Assembly (NCBI GenBank): GCA_934249265.1
Contig: CAKQKQ010000050.1
Location: forward strand, 1-13,613
Origin: an uncultured Clostridia bacterium
GTDB taxonomy: Bacteria > Bacillota > Clostridia > Christensenellales > Borkfalkiaceae
Direction of reading: 5' to 3'
Length of the DNA stretch: 13,613 nt
The position numbers and the translations under genes were made by a program. Shown here one piece after another: positions 6,300-12,743 of the stretch (positions within the stretch are counted from its first letter, which is position 1; the number at the start of each line of letters is the position of its first letter). Under the pieces are notes generated by a model. It made no database searches. It was not told the origin of the DNA and was given only the letters and a program-made list of their open reading frames with translations.

Positions 6300-6336
6300 A
6301 AGAGAGTAAGCGTAAAAAACTTATGCATACTCTTTT
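6300..6336 (-). terminator. stem-loop downstream of gltX
   Basis: The arms at 6300-6315 and 6321-6336 match at 13 of 16 positions around a five-base loop. It starts 10 bases past the gltX stop and, on the minus strand, is followed by a T-rich but interrupted run (CTTTAC). It is a plausible but imperfect intrinsic terminator separating gltX from the kinase gene. Confidence 0.4.
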
Positions 6337-6346
6337 AGGTTAAAAA

Positions 6347-7786
6347 TTATTTATTGAGAAGGTCGATAGAGAAATCAATTCTTTTAAGCGTTTCGTCTTT
6401 GCCGAGAATTTCTGCGAGTTCGATCGCTCCGCCGGGGGTGACTTCTTGTCCGGACACGGCAACCCTTGCAGGCCAGAATACTTGGCTGTTTTTAAGTTGG
6501 TTTTCCGTGGCAACTTTCATGAGTGCGTCGTGGATAGAATTGAAGTCGAACGTAGTCAAATTTGCGAGCGCGTCTTTAATTAACGGGAGCACTTTTTTGC
6601 AAAGTTCGATATCGGTCTTACTCTTCTTATGGACAAAAATGGAGACATCGTATGCTCCGAAGTTGTCCAAAAAGGCAATTTTATCGGGTATCTCGCTCAA
6701 GATTTCGATTCTCGTTTTCATCAAGTCGAGGATAAGTTTGTCATTGTATTTTCCGCAAACCGAAGACTTTTCAAAGAAGGGCATAGCGACTTTATAGAAG
6801 TCCTCGTTTGACATATCCTTAATATATTCGCCGTTGAGCCAACGCAATTTCATATCGTCGAAAATCGATTGAGATTTAGAAACTCCGTCCAAATCGAAAA
6901 GTTCGACCATTTCGGCAAGAGTCATTTTTTCAACGTTATTCTTGGGTGCCCAACCCAAAAGAGCAACGTAGTTTATGATAGCCTCTTTAAGATAACCTTT
7001 GTTTAAAAAGTCGTCGAAGTTGGCGTCGCCGTATCTTTTTGAAAGTTTCCTCGTTGCGTCTTTCATGATGGTGGGGAGGTGGATATATTGCGGTCTTTCC
7101 CAACCGAACGCGTCGTACATAAGGTTGTACTTGGGTGTAGAGGATAAATATTCCGTACCCCTTATTACGTGAGAAATTTTCATAAGGTGGTCGTCGACGA
7201 CGTTTGCGAAATTGTAAGTGGGCATGCCGTCGCTTTTAATCAATATATTATCTTCGAGGTCGGCATAGTTGACTTCGATTTTTCCGTAAACGAGGTCGAT
7301 ATACGAGCCGACGCCCTCTTTGGGAATATTTTGACGAATAACATACGGTTCGCCCGCTTTAAGTTTTGCTTCGATTTCTTCTTTAGAAAGGGAAAGGCAG
7401 TGCTTGTCGTATTTTCTGTTGCCGTTTTCGTCGGTGAGCGACTCAAGTCTCTCTTTCGTACAGAAGCAGTAATACGCCCCGCCGAGTTCGATGAGTTTTT
7501 TAGCGTATTCCATATAAATGGATTTGCGCTCGCTTTGAACGTACGGACCGTAAGGACCGCCGATATCCGGACCTTCGTCGTAATGCAAACCCGATTCGTT
7601 TAAGGAAGAATAAATTACGTCGATTGCTCCCTCGACAAATCTTTCTTGGTCGGTGTCCTCGATACGCAAAATGAAATCCCCGTTGTGTTTTTTTGCGTAC
7701 AAATATGCGTATAACGCGGTTCTTAACCCGCCGAGATGCATAAAGCCCGTGGGACTCGGGGCAAATCTTGTTCTTACTTTTTCCAT
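6347..7786 (-). CDS. gltX: glutamyl-tRNA synthetase
   Basis: Class I aminoacyl-tRNA synthetase charging tRNA-Glu with glutamate in the cytoplasm. The protein has 479 residues, normal for bacterial GluRS. The Rossmann-fold signature FAPSPTGFMHLGGLRTAL gives the HIGH-equivalent HLGG at 17-20. A cysteine pattern (CFC at 107-109 and KYDKHC ending at 130) resembles the zinc-binding insertion of many GluRS. LIKSDGMPTYNFANVVDDHLM and HVIRGTEYLSSTPKYN are the usual catalytic-core blocks, and KLSKR at 247-251 is the KMSKS loop. The C-terminal helical anticodon-binding region completes it. The start is set at 7786 because GGAGG lies seven bases before this ATG and the family begins with this sequence; a longer frame up to 7831 includes the Shine-Dalgarno site itself. 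No T-box element was found upstream. Whether it also charges tRNA-Gln (no gatCAB in view) cannot be told. Confidence 0.97.
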   Translation of the reverse strand: MEKVRTRFAPSPTGFMHLGGLRTALYAYLYAKKHNGDFILRIEDTDQERFVEGAIDVIYSSLNESGLHYDEGPDIGGPYGPYVQSERKSIYMEYAKKLIELGGAYYCFCTKERLESLTDENGNRKYDKHCLSLSKEEIEAKLKAGEPYVIRQNIPKEGVGSYIDLVYGKIEVNYADLEDNILIKSDGMPTYNFANVVDDHLMKISHVIRGTEYLSSTPKYNLMYDAFGWERPQYIHLPTIMKDATRKLSKRYGDANFDDFLNKGYLKEAIINYVALLGWAPKNNVEKMTLAEMVELFDLDGVSKSQSIFDDMKLRWLNGEYIKDMSNEDFYKVAMPFFEKSSVCGKYNDKLILDLMKTRIEILSEIPDKIAFLDNFGAYDVSIFVHKKSKTDIELCKKVLPLIKDALANLTTFDFNSIHDALMKVATENQLKNSQVFWPARVAVSGQEVTPGGAIELAEILGKDETLKRIDFSIDLLNK

Positions 7787-7837
7787 TGGTGTTCCTCCGA
7801 ATATAGTTGCGACTACGAAATATAATCGCATAGTTTA

Positions 7838-7850
7838 CGGCAAGTTGCCG
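7838..7850. repeat. short palindrome upstream of gltX
   Basis: CGGCAAGTTGCCG has six paired bases around one central G and lies about 50 bases before the gltX start. It could be an operator or a small leader hairpin. Confidence 0.35.
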
Positions 7851-8005
7851 CATAAATATTTTTGTTTTTAATTTTTATTTCAAACGCGAGCAAGTAAGTA
7901 AAGCAAATCGCCGCGCTTAATTTTTATAATTGTTGTTTAACCTTTTGATTTGTCGTGTCGTGCGAAAGTTGAGTTTTTATATAATAATAAATTTCAACTT
8001 TTTTT

Positions 8006-8168
8006 CGGCTCCTTTGTGCAAAGGGAGCCGTCACGAAGTGACTGAGGGATTGTTTTGTTTGATTTAAACATAGCCTATTTTATTAAAAAGTGGCTTAATT
8101 TAGTAAAAATTATTTTTACAATCCTTCCGTCATACTGCGTATGCCACCCTCCTTTGCACAAGGAGGGC
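8006..8168. mobile_element. MITE-like inverted-repeat element
   Basis: Two related ends of about 50 bp in inverted orientation enclose an A+T-rich core, total about 160 bp. The left end (8006-8053) contains the hairpin CGGCTCCTTTGTGC / AAAGGGAGCCG and runs through TCACGAAGTGACTGAGGGAT. The right end (8118-8168) reads as its inverse: ACAATCCTTCCGTCATACTG, then CCCTCCTTTGCACAAGGAGG. Terminal hairpins of the CTCC-TTTGTGCAAA-GGAG type are, to my recollection, common dispersed elements in clostridial genomes. It has no coding capacity and no clear target-site duplication. It sits between gltX and radC, two convergent-free neighbours. Confidence 0.6.
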
Positions 8169-8185
8169 TAAAATTTAACGTCGAT

Positions 8186-8343
8186 AAATTTAGAAAAATC
8201 GAGGGAAACGAGCGTATTGTTACCAAGTGGGGAAACAATAGTGAGTTTAACGACGATTTTGCAAATTAAATTTAGAAAATTCGAAGCAAACGAGCGCAGT
8301 AGTACCGAGTAGCAACAAAAGCAAGTTTAACTACTGTTTAGCA
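8186..8343. repeat. degenerate tandem duplication (two ~77-bp units)
   Basis: Unit 1 (8186-8263) and unit 2 (8268-8343) both begin AAATTTAGAAAA and share 26 of the first 29 positions, including AAACGAGCG. They drift apart afterwards but keep ACCxAGT, AACAA and AAGTTTAAC-like landmarks. Related TTAACGxCGATAAA boundary sequences lie at 8175-8188 and 8347-8360. No reading frame is conserved across the units. Confidence 0.55.
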
Positions 8344-8396
8344 TACTTAACGCCGATAAACCGCAAGCAATACTAAAATCGGCTAAAAAAGCGCGG

Positions 8397-9101
8397 TTAA
8401 ATTAAAGTGAATTGTTTACTTCTGTCGAGTCTACCGTTTTTATAATAACTGTAAATGCAGTCGTTTGCGCCCACGATAAGATGATCTAAAAGCGCAACAT
8501 TGTTTAACATAAGCAAACAGAAAATCTTTTCGGTTGCCGCATCGTCTTCGGGAGACGGTTTTGCAATGCCGCCGGGATGATTATGCGCAAGCAATACGCC
8601 GTACGGTTTTAAAATAGATATTCTTTTGCTTATTTCGGTTAAATCGATGTCAACGTAACGATGACTGTTGGTTGTCATTTTCAAAGAGCCGATTATCTCG
8701 TTTTTCTTGTTTACGAAAAAGACGATAAAATATTCTTGGTCAAAATCGTCGAAAGAAGACAATACATATTCTTTTATTGCGTTAAAACTCGACGCTTTTA
8801 CGCGTTCGGGTTTTCTTTCTTGATAATTTTTAATGACCGCGCCCAACAATTTCAAATAAGCAGCAGTGTAGTCTCCTATGCCCGTAACAGATGCAAGCAC
8901 GTCCATATCCGCTTCGAGCACCGAACGTATAGTGCCGCCGCAAGTATCGAGTAAAAGTTTTGCCGTTTCGTTCGTGTTGCGTCTCGGTATAGCGTAAAAC
9001 AGCAAAGCCTCAAGTATTTCGTGCTCGGAAAGCACGCTGCAATCTTTAATTACTTTGTCTAATAAACGTTTTCTATGACCCTCATGCATATTATTTTCCA
9101 C
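8397..9101 (-). CDS. radC: RadC family JAMM/MPN-domain protein
   Basis: The family is historically annotated as a DNA repair protein; a direct repair role is not established. The 234 residues contain an N-terminal helix-hairpin-helix region (about 8-95, with VTGIGDYTAAYLK near 72-84) and a C-terminal MPN/JAMM domain (about 103-232). The JAMM metal motif is complete: His173-x-His175-Pro with HNHPGG, then PSPEDD giving Ser183 and Asp186. A zinc-dependent hydrolase activity is therefore chemically possible. The size matches the family. The start is uncertain. GTG 9101 has AGAGG 13 bases upstream, which is too far, while ATG 9089 (MHEGHRKRLL) is preceded by GGAAA and also begins where the family does. 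It is divergent from pepV, with apparently overlapping promoters. No recognisable mobile genes are nearby, although many RadC proteins occur in mobile elements. Confidence 0.93.
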   Translation of the reverse strand: MENNMHEGHRKRLLDKVIKDCSVLSEHEILEALLFYAIPRRNTNETAKLLLDTCGGTIRSVLEADMDVLASVTGIGDYTAAYLKLLGAVIKNYQERKPERVKASSFNAIKEYVLSSFDDFDQEYFIVFFVNKKNEIIGSLKMTTNSHRYVDIDLTEISKRISILKPYGVLLAHNHPGGIAKPSPEDDAATEKIFCLLMLNNVALLDHLIVGANDCIYSYYKNGRLDRSKQFTLI

Positions 9102-9125
9102 TATTTAAAAATATACCTCTAATTT

Positions 9126-9154
9126 ATTTTACCATATTTTAAAAAAAGTGTATA
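9126..9154 (-). promoter_or_regulatory. possible promoter of radC
   Basis: On the minus strand TATACA (9154-9149), a 17-base spacer and TAAAAT (9131-9126) with extended -10 TGG. It overlaps the opposing pepV promoter box for box. Confidence 0.4.
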
Positions 9155-9156
9155 AT
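9128..9156 (+). promoter_or_regulatory. promoter of pepV
   Basis: TTTACC (9128-9133), a 17-base spacer and a perfect TATAAT (9151-9156). Transcription would start near 9163, leaving a leader of about 30 bases with a GGAGG site at 9182-9186. Confidence 0.6.
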
Positions 9157-9192
9157 AAATTTAACAAAAAAATTACGTTTCGGAGGTATTCT

Positions 9193-10458
9193 ATGAATTA
9201 TTTTAACGAAATGATATCAAGTATAAAAGATTTAGTCAAAATCGACTCGGTTGAAAAGCCCGCAGTAGGGGATAAACCGTTCGGTCAAGGCGTTTACGAC
9301 GCGCTTAAATACATGCTCGATTTGGGAGAAAAGTTCGGATTTGAAAGCATCAATTACGACAACTATATCGGCGAAATCGTGTGGAGAGGGGGCGAAGAGA
9401 ACTTCGGCATTTTGTGCCATTTGGACGTCGTGCCCGTGGGCAACCTTTCCGATTGGAAATATCCGCCGTTTTCCGCAACCGAGGTTGACGGCAAAATTTA
9501 CGGCAGAGGAACTATGGACGACAAGTCTCCCGCTGTGTGTATTTTGTATTGCATGAAACAATTAAAGGACGAGGGCTTTAAACCTAAAAAGACGATAAAA
9601 CTCATTTTGGGTTGCGACGAAGAAAGCGGTTGGGAATGTATTGCTCACTATAAAAAGGTCGCGAAAATGCCCGAGACGGGTTTCTCTCCCGATGCCGACT
9701 TTCCCGTTTTGTACGCCGAAAAGGGCATACTTCACGCCGAGTTTACGTTTGACGCAAGCGACAAGTTGAAAGAGATTATTGGCGGAGTCAGAGCAAACGT
9801 AGTGTGTGATTACGTCAAATGCCTCGCTCCGATAGATAAAAATTTAATTGAAAAATACGGTCTCGAGACCGACGGAGATTATATCGTCGGCAGAGGAATT
9901 ACCGCGCACGGCTCAACCCCCGAAAAGGGCAAAAACGCAATCGAGCCGATGCTTAAATATCTCGCTGATTTGGGAATTGTGGATAAAGAAGTTCCGCAAA
10001 AACTTTTCGACGACGTGTTGGGTCTTAAAAAACTTGAGGACGAGACGGGCAAACTCACTATGTCGCCCGACGTAATCGAAGGCAGAGACGGAAAGATAAA
10101 AATTATCGTCGATTTCCGTTATCCTTGCACGCTTAAACCCGAATTTATGCTTGAAACTATTGCAAAAATAGGTAAATATACCGTTTTAGAGCATCAATTG
10201 CCGCTTTACAACGACAAAAACAGCGATATGATTCAAACTCTTTTGAAAATTTACAACGAAACGACGGGCGAAAACGCTCAACCGATAGCGATCGGCGGCG
10301 GAACTTATGCAAGGGCATTGCCCGTAGGCACGGCTTTCGGACCGCAGTTTATGGGAGAAGAGGAGACTATTCACCAACCCAACGAATATATAAAAATCGA
10401 CAATTTAAAACTTTGCTACGAAATGTATAAAAAAGCGGTATACGAATTGTCTAAATAA
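9193..10458 (+). CDS. pepV: M20 family dipeptidase, PepV-like
   Basis: Cytoplasmic zinc-dependent dipeptidase of the PepV/Sapep branch of family M20, cleaving dipeptides at the end of peptide catabolism. The 421 residues carry the full set of metal and catalytic positions by motif. These are His76 and Asp78 (CHLDVVPVG), Asp109 (YGRGTMDDKSP), the Glu143-Glu144 pair (GCDEESGWE), Asp167 (SPDADFPV) and His394 (IHQPNEY). GGGTYAR, typical of the PepV group, is present near residue 375. The lid domain lies between about 185 and 300, with RGITAHGSTPEKG inside it. The start is ATG 9193, with GGAGG six bases upstream; the frame remains open to 9148 but has no ribosome site there. No signal peptide is present. 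It is a single-gene unit with its own promoter and a strong terminator downstream. Exact substrate range is not readable from the sequence. Confidence 0.94.
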   Translation: MNYFNEMISSIKDLVKIDSVEKPAVGDKPFGQGVYDALKYMLDLGEKFGFESINYDNYIGEIVWRGGEENFGILCHLDVVPVGNLSDWKYPPFSATEVDGKIYGRGTMDDKSPAVCILYCMKQLKDEGFKPKKTIKLILGCDEESGWECIAHYKKVAKMPETGFSPDADFPVLYAEKGILHAEFTFDASDKLKEIIGGVRANVVCDYVKCLAPIDKNLIEKYGLETDGDYIVGRGITAHGSTPEKGKNAIEPMLKYLADLGIVDKEVPQKLFDDVLGLKKLEDETGKLTMSPDVIEGRDGKIKIIVDFRYPCTLKPEFMLETIAKIGKYTVLEHQLPLYNDKNSDMIQTLLKIYNETTGENAQPIAIGGGTYARALPVGTAFGPQFMGEEETIHQPNEYIKIDNLKLCYEMYKKAVYELSK

Positions 10459-10526
10459 TCTCTGGAAAAACGTGCTGCGATTTTTAATGGCGGTTTTACA
10501 AAGGCAAAAAGAAATTAAAACAAAAC

Positions 10527-10562
10527 AAAATGCTGTTTGCGGGAATAAGCAAACAGCATTTT
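10527..10562. terminator. strong bidirectional terminator between pepV and ntpD
   Basis: A perfect 14-bp stem (AAAATGCTGTTTGC at 10527-10540 with its complement at 10549-10562) and an eight-base loop. Both arms end in a run of four A/T pairs, giving T-runs in both directions; on the minus strand TTTTGTTTTGTTTT follows. It lies between two convergent units and should serve both. Confidence 0.88.
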
Positions 10563-10606
10563 CATATATAAATATAATTTGAATAACAAACGAGTTGTAA
10601 ATTTCG

Positions 10607-11281
10607 TCAGTTAGCCGCCAAATTTGCCGCGGCTTTTTGCTTTTCAAAATCGTCTCTTTCCGAAATCATCGACTTGACTTTCATAAGTCTCGTAAGCGCG
10701 CCTCTCTCGTTTTCGTCGAGTTTTGCCGAAATATATTTAATCGTCTCTTCGAGTTGAGGTATCATTACGTGCTCTAAAGCGTTGACTCTACGTTTGTTTT
10801 TCTCGATCTCTTTCGCCAGCATTTGCACCGTTTTTTCTACGCTTGCAAGTTTTACCAAAGTTTCTATAACTTTGCTTATTTGCCTTACGGCGTAGTCGGC
10901 TTCGCTTGTAATCGCGGTAAATGAATAAGGATAAATCTCGTCGGACGTGTTTGCGGTGACTTCGATTTGCGGCACTTCTACGTTCATTACCGAAGAGGTG
11001 GACAAACCGAGCGAAAGAGTGACCGTGGGCATACTGAAAATACGCTCGATTTCTTCTCTTGAAATAAGTCCTCTCGCTTTCGCAAATTCTTTTAATACGG
11101 ACGAAAGTTCTTCTTCGGCTTGTTCGCGAAGTTTTTTGTTTTCCCTTATTATAATGGAAAATCTCCTTATCATTTCGTCTGATTTATCTTTTAAAAGTTT
11201 ATGTCCTCTTACCGCCGTTTTAAGTCTGGCTTTGAGTTTTTTTAATTCCATCCTCGTGGGATTTACGTTAAGTCTTGTCAT
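10607..11281 (-). CDS. ntpD: V/A-type ATPase subunit D
   Basis: Central rotor-stalk subunit of the V/A-type ATPase, transmitting rotation between the A3B3 head and the membrane ring. The 224 residues begin with the family hallmark TRLNVNPTRMELKKLKARLK, then GHKLLKDKSDEM. They form a long N-terminal helix, a short globular middle (about 75-125) and a long C-terminal helix with RRVNALEHVMIPQLEETIKYI, consistent with the antiparallel coiled coil that inserts into the head. Size is normal for the family. GGAG lies about nine bases before ATG 11281. It is the last gene of the operon A-B-D seen here, separated from ntpB by 82 bp that contain a perfect 32-bp palindrome. The operon ends at the strong terminator about 45 bp downstream. 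Confidence 0.95.
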   Translation of the reverse strand: MTRLNVNPTRMELKKLKARLKTAVRGHKLLKDKSDEMIRRFSIIIRENKKLREQAEEELSSVLKEFAKARGLISREEIERIFSMPTVTLSLGLSTSSVMNVEVPQIEVTANTSDEIYPYSFTAITSEADYAVRQISKVIETLVKLASVEKTVQMLAKEIEKNKRRVNALEHVMIPQLEETIKYISAKLDENERGALTRLMKVKSMISERDDFEKQKAAANLAAN

Positions 11282-11300
11282 TTAAAAACTCCACAAATTC

Positions 11301-11332
11301 CGTTTTTACGCAATACGTATTGCGTAAAAACG
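11301..11332. repeat. perfect 32-bp palindrome between ntpB and ntpD
   Basis: CGTTTTTACGCAATAC (11301-11316) is followed immediately by its exact reverse complement (11317-11332), with no spacer. In mRNA it would fold into a long hairpin between the ntpB stop and the ntpD ribosome site. No adequate T-run follows on the minus strand, so it looks like an intercistronic processing, stability or attenuation element, or a dispersed repeat. Confidence 0.8.
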
Positions 11333-11363
11333 TCAAATTTCGGTTAAATTAATATTTGGATTA

Positions 11364-12743
11364 TTATTCTTGAGTCTTGTCGAGATATTTTTCGATATAC
11401 TTTTCTTTAATACGTTTAAGTTCGCTTCTGGGAAGAATTTTCAAAAGTTCCCAACCGATATCGAGCGTTTCGATAATCGATCTGTTTGTATTAAAGCCTT
11501 GCGAAACGTACTTTTTCTCAAACTCTTCGGCAAACTTTGCATACAACTTATCGGTTGCGGTAAGTGCGGAATCGCCCAAGATAGAAGCGAGTTCTTTGCT
11601 TTCTTTACCTTTTGCGTAAGCGGCGAAAAGTTGGTTAAGCGTGTCGGCGTGGTCTTCTCTCGTTTTGCCGTCGCCGATACCCTTATCTTTAAGTCTCGAA
11701 AGAGAGGGGAGTACGTCGATAGGCGGGTTGATACCCGATTTATAAAGTTCTCTCGAAAGGATAATTTGTCCCTCGGTGATGTATCCCGTAAGGTCGGGAA
11801 TGGGGTGAGTTTTATCATCTTCGGGCATTGTAAGAATGGGGATTTGAGTGATAGAACCTTGTTTTCCTTTAATTCTACCCGCCCTCTCGTAAAGTTGAGC
11901 AAGGTCGGTGTACAAATACCCGGGGTAACCTCTTCTTCCGGGGACTTCCTTTTTAGCGGCGGAAACTTCACGGAGTGCTTCCGCGTAGTTTGTGATATCC
12001 GTCATAATGACAAGCACGTGCATGCCGCACTCGAATGCGAGATACTCGGCGCACGTAAGTGCCATACGCGGAGTAGCGATACGCTCGATAGCGGGGTCGT
12101 TTGCAAGGTTGGTAAAGAGTACCGTTCTCTCTATTGCACCCGTCTTTTTGAAGTCGTTTACGAAAAATTCCGCTTCTTCGTAAGTGATACCGATAGCGGC
12201 GAATACAACGGCGAATTTCTCGTCGCTGTTTCTAACTTTTGCTTGTCTTGCGATTTGAGCCGCAAGTTCGGCGTGGGGAAGACCGCTCATTGAAAATACG
12301 GGAAGTTTTTGTCCTCTAACGAGGGTATTAAGTCCGTCGATAGCCGAAATACCCGTTTGAATAAACTCGTTGGGGTAGTTTCTTGCGGCGGGGTTAATGG
12401 GTTCGCCGTTTATGTCGAGTTTCATTTTGGGGATAATCGGCGCGCCGCCGTCTTTGGGGTTGCCCATACCGTCAAAAACTCTGCCGAGCATGTCTTCGGA
12501 CACGGCAAGTTCGAGGCTTCTGCCCAAAAATCTCGCTTTACTTGTGGAAATTTGAAGTCCTTGCGAACTTTCAAACAACTGAACGACCGCTTTGTCGTCT
12601 TTTACTTCGAGGACTTTACCTCTCCTTATTTCTCCGTTTGCTTGTTGAATTTCGACGAGTTCGTTATAGGTTACGCCGTCTACTCCTTCAACGACCATAA
12701 GAGGACCTACGACTTCTTTAATTGTTTTATATTCCTTATACAT
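11364..12743 (-). CDS. ntpB: V/A-type ATPase subunit B
   Basis: Non-catalytic nucleotide-binding subunit of the A3B3 head of the V/A-type ATPase. The 459 residues show the N-terminal beta-barrel (about 1-75, KTIKEVVGPLMVVEGV), then the nucleotide-binding core. The position of the P-loop carries SMSGLPHAELAAQIARQA (151-168) without a GxxxxGK[ST] motif, as expected for subunit B. VLVIMTDITNYAEALREVSAAKKEVPGRRGYPGYLYTDLAQLYERAGR and the C-terminal helical domain follow. Length is normal (about 460). The start is fixed by AAGGAGG nine bases before ATG 12743. The gene overlaps the end of ntpA by 8 bp, which suggests translational coupling and equal synthesis of the two head subunits. Together with A and D it indicates a complete ATPase operon extending past the right edge. 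Whether it makes ATP or pumps ions (H+ or Na+) cannot be told from these subunits. Confidence 0.97.
   Translation of the reverse strand: MYKEYKTIKEVVGPLMVVEGVDGVTYNELVEIQQANGEIRRGKVLEVKDDKAVVQLFESSQGLQISTSKARFLGRSLELAVSEDMLGRVFDGMGNPKDGGAPIIPKMKLDINGEPINPAARNYPNEFIQTGISAIDGLNTLVRGQKLPVFSMSGLPHAELAAQIARQAKVRNSDEKFAVVFAAIGITYEEAEFFVNDFKKTGAIERTVLFTNLANDPAIERIATPRMALTCAEYLAFECGMHVLVIMTDITNYAEALREVSAAKKEVPGRRGYPGYLYTDLAQLYERAGRIKGKQGSITQIPILTMPEDDKTHPIPDLTGYITEGQIILSRELYKSGINPPIDVLPSLSRLKDKGIGDGKTREDHADTLNQLFAAYAKGKESKELASILGDSALTATDKLYAKFAEEFEKKYVSQGFNTNRSIIETLDIGWELLKILPRSELKRIKEKYIEKYLDKTQE

Noticed and set aside
6354..7603. Plus-strand open frames opposite gltX and other genes
   Set aside because: These are antisense shadows of well-identified genes with no family resemblance or ribosome sites.
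7787..7900. T-box riboswitch controlling gltX
   Set aside because: No GGGTGG-type T-box sequence or antiterminator is present between the upstream repeats and the gltX start.
806..9147. CRISPR array
   Set aside because: No regularly spaced identical repeats of 24-37 bp exist. The parS copies are 16-bp palindromes with 24-bp spacers, only three in number, and match parS exactly.
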